Source: Nocardia kruczakiae NBRC 101016 (GTDB lineage: Bacteria > Actinomycetota > Actinomycetes > Mycobacteriales > Mycobacteriaceae). Taken from it: DNA of 64,000 bases. The stretch is from assembly GCF_001612965.1 (NCBI RefSeq), contig NZ_BDBL01000008.1, forward strand, positions 62,001 to 126,000. Reading direction: 5' to 3'. Below, in pieces: positions 17,061 to 26,393 of the stretch. The notes beneath the pieces were generated by a model. It was not told the origin of the DNA and made no database searches. It saw nothing but the letters and a program-made list of their open reading frames with translations. Numbering within the stretch: position 1 is the first letter of the stretch; the number at the start of each line of letters is the position of its first letter. The translations under genes were made by a program, and so were the position numbers.

Positions 17061-19667
17061 GTGGATGTGCCGAGGTCACGGGTCGGCACCAGATTCGGCC
17101 CGTACGAGGTGCGCTCGCTGCTCGGTCGCGGTGGTATGGGCGAGGTGTACGAGGCGTTCGATACCGGTAGGGATCGCGTCGTCGCGCTGAAGATCCTGCC
17201 CGAACAGCTCGCGCAGGACGCGACGTATCAGGACCGCTTCCGCCGCGAATCGCAGGCGGCGGCGCGGCTGGCCGAACCACACATCATCCCGATCCACGAC
17301 TGGGGTGAGACCGGCGGCTCGCTGTTCCTGGATATGCGGCTGGTGCGCGGTGAGAACCTGCGCACCCTGCTGCGCCGGCAGGGCAAGCTCGATACCGACC
17401 GCGCGGTGGCGATCGTCGAGCAGGTGGCCGCCGCGCTGGACGCGGCCCACGCCGCCGGGCTGGTCCATCGGGATGTGAAGCCGGCCAATATCCTCGTCAC
17501 CCCGGCCGACTTCGCGTATCTCACCGACTTCGGCATCGCCCGCGACGAGGGCGACAATCCGCACACCACCGGCAGCCACGCCGCCGGTTCCTACACCTAC
17601 ATGGCGCCGGAACGATTCGACTCCGGGCCCGTGACCGCCCGCGCCGACATCTATTCGCTGGCCTGTGTCCTGCACGAATGCCTGACCGGTGCGACGCCGT
17701 TCCCCGCCGAGAGCGTGAGCGTGCTGATCCGGTCGCATCTGTCGGAACCACCGCCGCGGGCCAGCGCCGCCCGCGCCGGCGTGCCCGAGGCGATCGACGA
17801 CGTGATCGCGCGCGCGATGGCGAAGGCGCCCGCCGACCGGTACCAGACCGCCGGACAGTTCGCGGCCGCCGCACGCGCGGCACTGGGTCTGGGCGGCCGG
17901 ATGCCCGCCGAGTCGAGTACCGCGGGGACGCCGTTCGATTCCGGGACACCGAAGGTGTTCGGCGCGGAACTGCTCGCGAACACTCCGCGCGGCGCGAACC
18001 CGTCCGGCGGTCCCGACCCGGTGTCCGTGGCGGCGGCACGGGACAACGACTACCGCCGCACGCCGGAGCCGACGACGTTCCAGCCGTTCGGACCGGACGG
18101 ACCGACGATCGCGGCAAACTTCCAGCCACGAAGCTCCGCTACCGCGGGTGCCACCGCCACGGACGGGGCCGCCGCGCCCACGGACAGCGCGAATACCGAT
18201 GCGGCACAGCCCGTTTCAGCCGCATCGGGAGCTGCCCCGGTCCAGGACGGCCCGGCCGACGCGAACCGCCCGGCCGGCACCGACGCCCCCGCGGCCACGT
18301 CCCGCGCGTACGAGACCACGGGCACGCTGCGCATCATCCCGCCACCGAGCAAGGACGAGCGCGATACGTCCGGCGATCTGCCGATCATCCGGCCCGCCGA
18401 CCCGACGCTGGTCAAACCGGGCGAATTCCATTTCACGCTGCCCGCCGAATCCGCTGCGGCGCAGTCCAAACCGGCAACGCTGCCGAGCCTGCCGATGCGC
18501 AAGCCGCCCGCGGCCGGGGCGGCACGGCAGGCGGCGGAACCGGTGGTGCCCCGCGCGGCCGAACCGCCCCGCCGGCCCGCGGCCGAATCGACCCGCGCGT
18601 ACGGCGTGATCGGGAGTGAGGAAACCCGCGACCACACCGAACAGCCTGTGGCCGAGCAGGATTCGACACCCGGTTCCGAATATCGCACCCAACTGCTCGA
18701 CCCGGCGCAGTTCAGCAACGATCCCGAGGTGACGGCGCGATCCGGTGCCGACACCGCCCTCGGATCGGACGCGGATCTGCAGCCCGGTGAGAAGACCGAG
18801 CTGATCGACGTCTCCCAGTTCCGATCCGGCGGCGCCGATCGCACGCCCGGCGCCGAGGACAACACCCGTTTCCTCGACGTCTCGCAGTTCGGCACCGTCG
18901 CGCAGGCAGCGGGCGATACCCAGTTCCTCGACGTCGGCCGGCCGGGCGACGAGGACTACGGCGACGACACCCGCTACGACGACGATCTGCGCTACCGCGA
19001 CGACGCTCAGTACGACGAGGACGACCGATACGACGAAGCCCGGTACGACGAAGCCCGATACGAGGACGACGACCGCTACGCCGACGACGACTACTCGGAT
19101 GACGAATACGCCTTCGCGGCAACGGGTTCGGAAGACGCACGCCCCGCGAAGCGCTCGCGATCGGTCGCGGTTCCGGTCGTTCTCGGCGTCCTCGCCGCGG
19201 CGGTCCTGGCCGGCCTCGGCGTCGTCGGCTGGCAGGTCTTCGGCTCGTCGGGCAGCAGCGATCACCCGGCCACGGCGGCGGCCCCGGCCGCCCCGGCGGT
19301 GACCGCCCAGCAACCGGTGACCAGCTCGGCACCGCGCACGAGCGCGGCGCCGACCACGACCGGCACGTCGGCCAACCTTCCGGTCGGCGCGACCCCGTGC
19401 TCGCAGACATCGACGTCGCAGGGCTCGTTCGGCAAGACCGCGACCGGATCCGAGGTGACCTCCTGCGGTTTCGCGGAAGCGGTGCGCAAGGCGTACGCGC
19501 AGGCGGCCGAATCACACGGCGCGACCAGCGCGGCCACCGCCGAGGCCAGCACCTCGATCATCGCGGTGAGTCCGGTGACGGGCCGGTCCTATCCGATGAC
19601 CTGCACCAGCTCGGGAAAGGTCGTCACCTGCACGGGCGGTGACAACGCGGTGGTCTATGTCTACTGA
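17061..19667 (+). CDS. Transmembrane Ser/Thr protein kinase with FHA-type Thr repeats and Asp/Tyr-rich tract
   Basis: 868 aa from GTG with GGAGG 7 nt upstream. Kinase domain at about residues 9-275: GRGGMGEVY, VALKI, HRDVKPANIL, DFGIA, APERF. A long Pro/Ala linker follows. Four repeats of T-x-[LF]-[IL]-D (TQLLDPAQF, TELIDVSQF, TRFLDVSQF, TQFLDVGRP) lie near residues 540-625, then an acidic tract with Tyr every 4-6 residues (632-691), one membrane helix (about 699-723) and a short Cys-containing outer domain. It overlaps the next lipoprotein gene by 11 nt. The Thr repeats look like phospho-Thr docking sites for FHA proteins; that is inference. Confidence 0.93.
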   Translation: MDVPRSRVGTRFGPYEVRSLLGRGGMGEVYEAFDTGRDRVVALKILPEQLAQDATYQDRFRRESQAAARLAEPHIIPIHDWGETGGSLFLDMRLVRGENLRTLLRRQGKLDTDRAVAIVEQVAAALDAAHAAGLVHRDVKPANILVTPADFAYLTDFGIARDEGDNPHTTGSHAAGSYTYMAPERFDSGPVTARADIYSLACVLHECLTGATPFPAESVSVLIRSHLSEPPPRASAARAGVPEAIDDVIARAMAKAPADRYQTAGQFAAAARAALGLGGRMPAESSTAGTPFDSGTPKVFGAELLANTPRGANPSGGPDPVSVAAARDNDYRRTPEPTTFQPFGPDGPTIAANFQPRSSATAGATATDGAAAPTDSANTDAAQPVSAASGAAPVQDGPADANRPAGTDAPAATSRAYETTGTLRIIPPPSKDERDTSGDLPIIRPADPTLVKPGEFHFTLPAESAAAQSKPATLPSLPMRKPPAAGAARQAAEPVVPRAAEPPRRPAAESTRAYGVIGSEETRDHTEQPVAEQDSTPGSEYRTQLLDPAQFSNDPEVTARSGADTALGSDADLQPGEKTELIDVSQFRSGGADRTPGAEDNTRFLDVSQFGTVAQAAGDTQFLDVGRPGDEDYGDDTRYDDDLRYRDDAQYDEDDRYDEARYDEARYEDDDRYADDDYSDDEYAFAATGSEDARPAKRSRSVAVPVVLGVLAAAVLAGLGVVGWQVFGSSGSSDHPATAAAPAAPAVTAQQPVTSSAPRTSAAPTTTGTSANLPVGATPCSQTSTSQGSFGKTATGSEVTSCGFAEAVRKAYAQAAESHGATSAATAEASTSIIAVSPVTGRSYPMTCTSSGKVVTCTGGDNAVVYVY

Positions 19668-20577
19668 CCCGACGCCCACCGGGCGCCAGGGTCGGCGGCG
19701 GTTGTTCTTGGCAGTTGTCACACTTCTCGTTTCGGCGTGCGCGGCACACGGTGCCGCGGTCAGCACCGACCCGGGCCTGGCCCGGCCGGCCACCGACATG
19801 GTGCGTCCGGCGCCCGTTCCCCGCTCGACGCTCACCCTGCCCAGCGGTCTGGTGGCCGGTTTCGCCAACCTGCGCGCGCAACTACCGGGCCGCATGGGCC
19901 TGGCGGTGATGGCCGTGGGCGGCGACCACGTGATCACGCTCGGCGACTGGACCACGGGAGTGGCCTGGTCGACGATCAAGGTGCCCCTCGCCCTCGCGGC
20001 GCTGCGCCGGGATCCGGTCGGGCTGGCCGATGTCGCCCAGGCCGCCATCACCGCCTCGGACAACGATGCGGCGCAAGCGCTCTGGATCGCGCTGGGCGGC
20101 GGCGAACCCGCGGCCGAAGCGGTCGAGGCGGTGCTGCGCGAGGCCGGTGACACCACCACCGATGTCGCCGACCGGCACAATCCGGATGCGCGCCAATCCA
20201 TCGACGACCCGATGGTTTTCGGCGCCACCCAGTGGAGCCTGGTCGATCAGTTGCGCTTCGCCGCCCGGCTGCCGTGCCTGCACAACGCCTCACGGGTGGT
20301 CGATCTGATGCAGCAGATCACCGACAGCCAGAGCTGGGGCCTGGGTTCGTTCGTCGGCGCCGAGTACAAGGGCGGCTGGGGACCCGACGACGACACCGGA
20401 GCCTATCTGGTCCGCCAGTTCGGCCTGGTCCCCACCTGGTCCGGCCAGCTCGCGGTAGCCCTTGCGGCACAACCGGATTCGGGATCCTATGATGACGCGG
20501 TCGAAATGATGGACCGGATGTCGGCGCTGCTGTCCGAGCACGTGCACGAACTGCACGGCGGCGAATGCGAGCGGTGA
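19657..20577 (+). CDS. Beta-lactamase-fold serine hydrolase lipoprotein, copy 1
   Basis: 306 aa. Signal peptide with lipobox VSAC, then a class A beta-lactamase-like domain: SxxK box WSTIKVPLALAAL, SDN box TASDNDAAQALW, and KGG in place of KTG (YKGGWGPDDD). The omega-loop Glu-x-x-Leu-Asn of true beta-lactamases is not evident, so a cell-wall hydrolase or sensor is as likely as antibiotic resistance. It starts inside the end of the Ser/Thr kinase gene, implying coupled expression. A paralogue follows directly. Confidence 0.82.
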   Translation: MSTDPTPTGRQGRRRLFLAVVTLLVSACAAHGAAVSTDPGLARPATDMVRPAPVPRSTLTLPSGLVAGFANLRAQLPGRMGLAVMAVGGDHVITLGDWTTGVAWSTIKVPLALAALRRDPVGLADVAQAAITASDNDAAQALWIALGGGEPAAEAVEAVLREAGDTTTDVADRHNPDARQSIDDPMVFGATQWSLVDQLRFAARLPCLHNASRVVDLMQQITDSQSWGLGSFVGAEYKGGWGPDDDTGAYLVRQFGLVPTWSGQLAVALAAQPDSGSYDDAVEMMDRMSALLSEHVHELHGGECER

Positions 20578-20704
20578 TTGCGCAGTCGTCTCATATGCGC
20601 CGCCGACGGTCTGCGCATTTGACCCGCGGGCCGCGACCGCACACAATTCCTCGTCTGACGGATGGTGCCGTGCGGGGCCGTCCGCACGATGTGGAGGTGA
20701 ACGG

Positions 20705-21616
20705 GTGCACGCACCACTCCGGCCGAGCACGAAGCGGGCCATGGCTTTTCGAGTGTGCCGCGGCGCGGCAACGCTGCTCGGGGCGAGCCTGTTACTGAGC
20801 CCGGCGGCCTGCTCGAACGCCACCGACACCCCCGCGGCGACCACGACGACCCGGGCGAGCACCTCGTCCGCCCCCGTCACGATGTTCGCGCTGCCGGGTT
20901 CGCTGGCAGCCGATTTCACCGCGCTGCGACCGAGTCTGGACGGACGCGCCGGTATGGCGATCATGCCGGTCGGCGGCCAGCGCACCGCGCAGATGGGCGA
21001 TTGGACCACCGGGCCGTCCTGGTCGACGATGAAAGTTCCACTGACCCTTGCCGTTCTGCGCACCAACGGCAACACCAGCACGTATCAGATGTCGGCGGCC
21101 ATCACCGAATCCGACAACTCCGCGGCCGACGGGCTGTGGCAGGCGCTGGGCACGCCCGACGCCGCGGCCAAGGCGGTGCAGTCGGTGCTGCGCGAAGGCG
21201 GCGACACCACCACGACCGTCCCCGCGACCCGCTCGCGTGCCGAATACTCCGCGTTCGGGCAGGCCGACTGGTCACTGGCCGACCAGGTGCGCTGGGCGTC
21301 GCGACTGCCCTGCCTGCCCGATGCCGACACCGTGACCACGCTGATGGGCAAGGTGGTGTGGGGCCAGCAGTGGGGCCTCGGACATCTGGACAACACCCGT
21401 TTCAAAGGTGGCTGGGGGCCGGATCCGAGCGGCAACTACCTGGTCCGTCAGTTCGGCCTGCTGACCACACCCAACGGCGACGTCGCCATTTCCCTTGCCG
21501 CCCAGGCGACCTCGGGCACCTTCGACGACGGCACCCAGATTCTCAACAAGATGGCGGGCCTGATCACCAAACATCTCGACGACCTTCCGGCCGGTCACTG
21601 CGCGCCCGCGCAATAG
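20705..21616 (+). CDS. Beta-lactamase-fold serine hydrolase lipoprotein, copy 2
   Basis: 303 aa from GTG with GGAGG 7 nt upstream. Lipobox region LSPAAC, then the same active-site pattern as the gene before it: WSTMKVPLTLAVL, TESDNSAADGLW, FKGGWGPDPS. Identity along the domain is high (GDTTT, ADQVRWASRLPCL and YLVRQFGL words shared), so the pair is a tandem duplication. The Thr/Ser-rich stretch after the lipid Cys is an extracytoplasmic linker. Substrate unknown. Confidence 0.82.
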   Translation: MHAPLRPSTKRAMAFRVCRGAATLLGASLLLSPAACSNATDTPAATTTTRASTSSAPVTMFALPGSLAADFTALRPSLDGRAGMAIMPVGGQRTAQMGDWTTGPSWSTMKVPLTLAVLRTNGNTSTYQMSAAITESDNSAADGLWQALGTPDAAAKAVQSVLREGGDTTTTVPATRSRAEYSAFGQADWSLADQVRWASRLPCLPDADTVTTLMGKVVWGQQWGLGHLDNTRFKGGWGPDPSGNYLVRQFGLLTTPNGDVAISLAAQATSGTFDDGTQILNKMAGLITKHLDDLPAGHCAPAQ

Positions 21617-21716
21617 CATCAGCGCAGTGACTCCTGTCTGTGGTAGCCGGTTGCTGTAACCGCCGGTTAACGGGGGCGGGGCTGCGCCGCGCGGCCGGGC
21701 GCGGCAAGATAGCGGC

Positions 21717-22748
21717 ATGCGCATCGGAGTCTTGACCGGAGGCGGGGACTGCCCAGGCTTGAACGCGGTCATCCGAGCTGTCGTTCGCACTGCGAACGGC
21801 CGCTACGGTGACGCGATCGTCGGCTTCCAGGACGGTTGGCGCGGGTTACTGGAGGATCGCAAGATCCACATCCACAACGACGACCGCACCGACCGGCTGC
21901 TCACCAAGGGCGGCACCATACTCGGCACCGCCCGCACCAATCCCGACGTGCTGCTCGAGGGTTTGGGCCGCATCAAACGCACTCTCGACGACAACGGCAT
22001 CGACGCCCTTATCCCGATCGGCGGGGAGGGCACCCTCACCGCCGCGCACTGGCTCTCCGACGAAGGTGTGCCGGTGGTCGGCGTGCCGAAGACCATCGAC
22101 AACGACATCGACTGCACCGACACCACTTTCGGCCACGACACCGCCGTCAGCATCGCCACCGACGCCATCGACCGCCTGCACACCACCGCGGAATCGCATC
22201 AGCGCGTCATGCTGGTGGAGGTGATGGGCCGCCACGCCGGCTGGATCGCGATGAATTGCGGCATCGCCTCCGGCGCCCACCTCACCCTCGTTCCCGAGGT
22301 GCCCTTCGACGTCGACGAGGTGTGCACGATGATCAAACGCCGCTTCCAGCGTGGTGATTCGCATTTCATCTGCGTGGTCGCCGAGGGCGCCAAACCCGCC
22401 GAGGGGTCGTTCCACCTGCGCGAGGGCGGGGTCGACGAATACGGCCACGAACGGTTCACCGGTGTGGCCCACCAACTGGGTGTGGAGATCGAACGCCGTA
22501 TCGGCAAGGAGGTCCGTACCACGGTGCTGGGCCACGTCCAGCGCGGCGGCACGCCCACCGCCTACGACCGGGTGCTCGCGACCCGCTTCGGCCTGCACGC
22601 CGCCGAAGCGGTCCACGACGGCCGGTTCGGCCAGATGGTGGCGCTGCACGGCACCGAGATCGGCCTGGTGTCGCTGGCGGAGGCGACGAAGCAACTCAAG
22701 CTGGTGCCGAACGATCGGCACGGGGAGGCGGCCGCGTTCTTCGGGTGA
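21717..22748 (+). CDS. pfkA: 6-phosphofructokinase
   Basis: 343 aa. PFK hallmarks: [14 protein letters not shown] at the N-terminus, IGGEGT in the nucleotide loop, PKTIDNDI at the catalytic base, and [12 protein letters not shown]. It has Gly at the position equivalent to E. coli Gly104 and Lys at position 124; this mix occurs in actinobacterial ATP-dependent PFKs, whereas strict pyrophosphate enzymes have Asp/Lys. Phosphorylates fructose 6-phosphate in glycolysis. M. tuberculosis has pfkA between gatB and gatA on their strand; here it is on the opposite strand. Confidence 0.96.
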   Translation: MRIGVLTGGGDCPGLNAVIRAVVRTANGRYGDAIVGFQDGWRGLLEDRKIHIHNDDRTDRLLTKGGTILGTARTNPDVLLEGLGRIKRTLDDNGIDALIPIGGEGTLTAAHWLSDEGVPVVGVPKTIDNDIDCTDTTFGHDTAVSIATDAIDRLHTTAESHQRVMLVEVMGRHAGWIAMNCGIASGAHLTLVPEVPFDVDEVCTMIKRRFQRGDSHFICVVAEGAKPAEGSFHLREGGVDEYGHERFTGVAHQLGVEIERRIGKEVRTTVLGHVQRGGTPTAYDRVLATRFGLHAAEAVHDGRFGQMVALHGTEIGLVSLAEATKQLKLVPNDRHGEAAAFFG

Positions 22749-22785
22749 GCGAGGTCCGCCGGGCGGACCCGGCGGCCCAGCTTGC

Positions 22786-24696
22786 CTAGGCCATGGGCAT
22801 CTCGTTGCACCAGGTGTCGAACTCCTGGTACGTCTTGCCCTCCTGCAAGCTGGGCCAGTACTGGTTGTGGGCGACGATCAGATACCGCGACCGCGTCGAA
22901 TCCCGGAAGGCGATGACCTTCCAGAATTCGTTCGGTATCGCGGAGTCGGCCGTCTTCCACATGTAGCTGTCGTATTCGACGTCGCTACCTGTGACGCCCG
23001 CTCCCTTCCGGTTGGCGGGCAACCCCGCGATCACGCGTTGCGCATCCGATGACGAGTCGTAGGACAGGACGGCGTATTCGGGCTTGTCCACCGCTCCCCA
23101 GCAGTCCCAGGCCGCGGTCCACGAACCCAGACGGAGATCGGCGGCGTCGCCCGGCGTGCGCAGAGTCTTACCGTCCGTCTCACGGAAACAGGACTGGCCG
23201 TCGTATCCGTCGCCGCTGCTGCCCGTCCCCGAGGGCTTCACCAACTGCGGGAAGGTCGACTTCATGGCTGCGAAATCGTCGCCCTTCGAATTCTTCTGCA
23301 ACACCACCACGACGACCGCGACGACGACGGCCACCACCACGAGCACGGCGACGATGATCGCCGCCACCATCGCGCCCGAGCGCTTCGGCGGCTGCGGCCG
23401 GTAGCCCGCGGCGGGCGGGTAACCGGGTGGCGGGGCGGAATACCCTGCGGGAGAGGGAATCCCTGGAGGGGGCGCGGCGGGAGAGTGTGTCGCGTCCGGC
23501 ATCGGCCCCCGGGCGGACGCGGCATTCACCGGGCCGCCGACGCTCGCGGCCGACGAATACCGCTGTCCCCCAACGGGAACCACGGTAGGGACGCGAGCAT
23601 CGTTCGCCGGCGGGTACCCCTGCGTATGGGTGCCGGGATGCGGTCCGGCGGGCACGCGAGCACCGTTCGCCGGCGGGTAGCCCTGCGTGTGGGTGCCGGG
23701 ATGTGGTCCGGCGGGCACGCTTGCACCGTTCGCGGGCGGGTAGCCCTGTGTGTGGGTACCGGGATGCGGTCCGGCGGGTAGTCGCGCCGAGTTCTGAACG
23801 GGCGACGGTCCGCCCGGCCGGATGAGTGTCGGGGCCGCACCGCTCATCGTCGGCATCCCGGCCGGCGCGTTCAGCGCCGCCCGCGCCGCGGCCGCGAATT
23901 CCATACAGCTGCCGAATCTTTCGGATGCCCGCTTGGCCATGGCGCGGGCGATCACCATGTCCATCGCCGGAGACAGTCCGGCGCGCCGCGCACTGGCGGG
24001 CGGGACCGGCAGTTGCAGATGGCCGCGAATCACCTCGGTGGGATGTTCGGAGTCGAACGGCCCGGTTCCGGTGAGCAGCCAGTACAGGGCGCACGCCAGC
24101 GAATACTGATCGGAGCGGTGGTCGAGTTCGACACCGGTCATCTGTTCCGGTGAGGCGTAGGCCAGGGTGGCGGTGAACATGCCGGCCTGGGTGAGGTGCG
24201 TGGAATCCTCACGCAGCCGGGCGATTCCGAAATCGGTGAGGAAGACCCGCTCCCCCTTGCCGCTCACCGCCCGGGCCAGCAGGATGTTGGCGGGCTTCAC
24301 ATCTCGGTGCAGCACACCGTTGCCGTGCGCGTAATCCAGTGCGTCGGCGACACCTTCGACGATCTGCACCGCGCGCTCGGGCGGCAACGTCAGCGGATCG
24401 ACCGTGGCGGCGTCGACACCGTCGACGTATTGCATGCAGATCCACAGCTGATCGTCCTCGACGCCGCGGTCGTACACGGCGACGATGCCGGGATGGTCGA
24501 GTTGTGCGCACAGATCGGCCTCGCGTTCGAAGCGGGCGCGGATCTCGGCATCGGTGTACAGCTCACGATTCAGCAGTTTCAGCGCGGTCAACCGGGGCAG
24601 ACGCGGATGCCGCGCCAGATAGACCGATCCCATCCCTCCCTGACCGAGCAGTCGCTCCACGGTGAAGCCGGCGAACACGTCACCGTTGTTCAACAC
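22786..24696 (-). CDS. Transmembrane Ser/Thr protein kinase with tandem Pro-rich repeats
   Basis: 636 aa. Kinase domain at about residues 9-265 (GQGGMGSVYLARH, ALKLL, HRDVKPANILL, DFGIARL, SPEQM). The juxtamembrane region has three exact-length 21-residue repeats (VPAGPHPGTHTQGYPPANGA-like), then more Pro/Gly, a Val-rich membrane helix near residues 442-463 (AAIIVAVLVVVAVVVAVVVV) and an outer domain of about 170 residues with three Cys (CFRETDG, WDCWGA, WCNE). The outer part likely senses an envelope cue; ligand unknown. Convergent with pfkA. Confidence 0.93.
   Translation of the reverse strand: MLNNGDVFAGFTVERLLGQGGMGSVYLARHPRLPRLTALKLLNRELYTDAEIRARFEREADLCAQLDHPGIVAVYDRGVEDDQLWICMQYVDGVDAATVDPLTLPPERAVQIVEGVADALDYAHGNGVLHRDVKPANILLARAVSGKGERVFLTDFGIARLREDSTHLTQAGMFTATLAYASPEQMTGVELDHRSDQYSLACALYWLLTGTGPFDSEHPTEVIRGHLQLPVPPASARRAGLSPAMDMVIARAMAKRASERFGSCMEFAAAARAALNAPAGMPTMSGAAPTLIRPGGPSPVQNSARLPAGPHPGTHTQGYPPANGASVPAGPHPGTHTQGYPPANGARVPAGPHPGTHTQGYPPANDARVPTVVPVGGQRYSSAASVGGPVNAASARGPMPDATHSPAAPPPGIPSPAGYSAPPPGYPPAAGYRPQPPKRSGAMVAAIIVAVLVVVAVVVAVVVVVLQKNSKGDDFAAMKSTFPQLVKPSGTGSSGDGYDGQSCFRETDGKTLRTPGDAADLRLGSWTAAWDCWGAVDKPEYAVLSYDSSSDAQRVIAGLPANRKGAGVTGSDVEYDSYMWKTADSAIPNEFWKVIAFRDSTRSRYLIVAHNQYWPSLQEGKTYQEFDTWCNEMPMA
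23591..23779 (-). repeat. Three tandem 63-bp coding repeats
   Basis: Units 23591-23653, 23654-23716 and 23717-23779 are in frame inside the Ser/Thr kinase gene and encode the 21-residue Pro/His/Thr/Gly repeats. They differ by only a few substitutions, suggesting recent slippage or unequal recombination; copy number may vary between strains. Confidence 0.92.
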
Positions 24697-24747
24697 CTAC
24701 GTTCCCCCTTCCGGCGACGTACCAGGTGGGGATCCTACCCGGATCGC

Positions 24748-25407
24748 TCAACCCGGCGTGACCAGGCCGGATTCGTAGGCGATCACCACGGCTTGCGCGC
24801 GGTCACGCAGATCGAGTTTGGAAAACACCTTGGACACATGGGTTTTCACGGTCTGCTCGGCGACGAACAGCGCCTCGGCGATCTCGGTGTTGGACATGCC
24901 CTTGGCGATCAGCTCGAGGACCTCGCGTTCGCGCGGGGTCAGCGCGTTCAGGGCGGGGGCAGGTTTGGGGCGGGCGCGACGGCGAGTGACATCGGCGATC
25001 AACCGGCGGGTGACCGTCGGCGCGAGCAGCGCCTGCCCCTCGGCCACGACGCGCACCGCGCGCACCAGTTCGTCGGCGGGTGCGTCCTTGAGCAGGAATC
25101 CGCTGGCGCCCAGGCCCAATGCCTCGTACACGTAGTCGTCGATATCGAAGGTGGTCAGCATCAACACCCGCACCGGCGGATCGAATCCGGCGGCCAGGAT
25201 GGCGCGCGCCGCCTCGAGCCCGTTCATCTCCGGCATGCGCACATCCATCAGCACCACATCGGGTCGCAGCCGCTTGGCCTCGGCCACCGCGATCGCGCCG
25301 TTGGCCGCGTCGCCGATGACGCTGATATCGGGCTGTGCGGCCAGCAGCGCGCCGAATCCCTGCCGGACCATCGCCTGATCGTCTGCGATCAATACGGTGA
25401 TGGGCAT
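24748..25407 (-). CDS. Response regulator, NarL/LuxR type
   Basis: 219 aa. Receiver domain with IADDQAMVRQGF, phosphoacceptor Asp in VVLMDVRMPEMNG, TTFDIDDYV and LLKDAP; LuxR HTH LTPREREVLELIAKGMSN and EQTVKTHVSKVFSKL. Partner of the kinase at 26394-27641; an undecaprenyl-diphosphatase gene sits between the two, ending only 7 nt upstream of this start, so all three are one operon. Confidence 0.95.
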   Translation of the reverse strand: MPITVLIADDQAMVRQGFGALLAAQPDISVIGDAANGAIAVAEAKRLRPDVVLMDVRMPEMNGLEAARAILAAGFDPPVRVLMLTTFDIDDYVYEALGLGASGFLLKDAPADELVRAVRVVAEGQALLAPTVTRRLIADVTRRRARPKPAPALNALTPREREVLELIAKGMSNTEIAEALFVAEQTVKTHVSKVFSKLDLRDRAQAVVIAYESGLVTPG

Positions 25408-25414
25408 ACCCGCC

Positions 25415-26365
25415 TCAGAGGAATCTGACGATCGACAGCAGGCCCGCCACCAAGCAGTAGACCGCGAACGGCAGCAGCGTGCGGGACTTGAAGAACCGCT
25501 CCAGGAATCGCACCGCGAACCATGCCGCGAGGCCGGCGACGATCGCGCCGACCAGCGCCTGTCCGTGGATTCCGGCGGCCTCCGGACCGGCCAGTTCCGG
25601 CAGCTTCAGCACACCCGCGGCCAGGATCACCGGGGTGGCGAGCAGGAAGGCGAATTTCGCGGTGTCCTCGTGGTCGAGTCCGCGCAGCAGACCACCGACC
25701 ATCGTGAGACCGGAGCGGCTGAATCCGGCCAGCAGCGCACCGGATTGGGCCAAGCCGATGCCGAGGGCATCCTTGACCGACAGCGCCGCCAGCCGCTCGT
25801 CGGAGGGGACCTCGAGATCCTCTTGGAGCGCCACCCCTCGCGCCTGCGCGTCGGCGCGGGCCTCGTCGGCGGCGAAGCGGCGACCGTATTCGGCCAGCGA
25901 CGGTGCGTTGCGCCGTCGCAGTCCCTCGCCGACGATCAGCACCACACCGTTGAGGGTGAGGAAGATACTCGCGTAGATCGGCGTCGCGAACATCGTGCGC
26001 AGCGGATGTTCCAGCAGCAGGCCGAGCACGCCCACGGGAATGGTCGCCAGCACGATCAGCCAGGCCAGCCGCTGCGAGGAGGTCTCGATGCGCCGGGTGC
26101 GCAGCGTGGTCACGAAGCCGACGATGATGTCGCGCCAATCCCGCCAGTAATAGCCCAGCAGCGCGATCGCGGTCGCCACGTGCAAGGCGACCACGAAGGC
26201 CAGGTACGGGGTGCCGTTGTCGGAGTCGCCCTCGGTGACCAATTTCTCCCAGCTGCCGCCCAGCCAGGCCGGCACCAGCACGGAATGGCCCAGGCTGGAG
26301 ATGGGGAACAATTCGGTGACGCCCTGCAGCGCGCCGATCACGATGGCTTGGAAATAGGTGAGCAT
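25415..26365 (-). CDS. uppP: Undecaprenyl-diphosphatase (UppP/BacA family), divergent
   Basis: 316 aa, about 8 membrane helices. Active-site block 1 reads TELFPISSLGHS (E. coli: TEFLPVSSTGHL) and block 2 reads QSGALLAGFSRSGLTM, keeping the catalytic Glu, Ser, His and Arg positions. It recycles the lipid carrier undecaprenyl pyrophosphate to the monophosphate and can confer bacitracin resistance. A hydrophilic insert (about residues 155-185) is longer than usual. Its place between a sensor kinase and its regulator suggests regulated envelope-stress use; it may be a second paralogue beside a housekeeping UppP elsewhere. Confidence 0.9.
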   Translation of the reverse strand: MLTYFQAIVIGALQGVTELFPISSLGHSVLVPAWLGGSWEKLVTEGDSDNGTPYLAFVVALHVATAIALLGYYWRDWRDIIVGFVTTLRTRRIETSSQRLAWLIVLATIPVGVLGLLLEHPLRTMFATPIYASIFLTLNGVVLIVGEGLRRRNAPSLAEYGRRFAADEARADAQARGVALQEDLEVPSDERLAALSVKDALGIGLAQSGALLAGFSRSGLTMVGGLLRGLDHEDTAKFAFLLATPVILAAGVLKLPELAGPEAAGIHGQALVGAIVAGLAAWFAVRFLERFFKSRTLLPFAVYCLVAGLLSIVRFL

Positions 26366-26393
26366 CGCCGCTAAGTCTTACACGACGGCCGGC

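Noticed and set aside
23591-23779. CRISPR-like array
   Set aside because: Units are contiguous, have no spacers, are in frame and encode a Pro-rich protein repeat.
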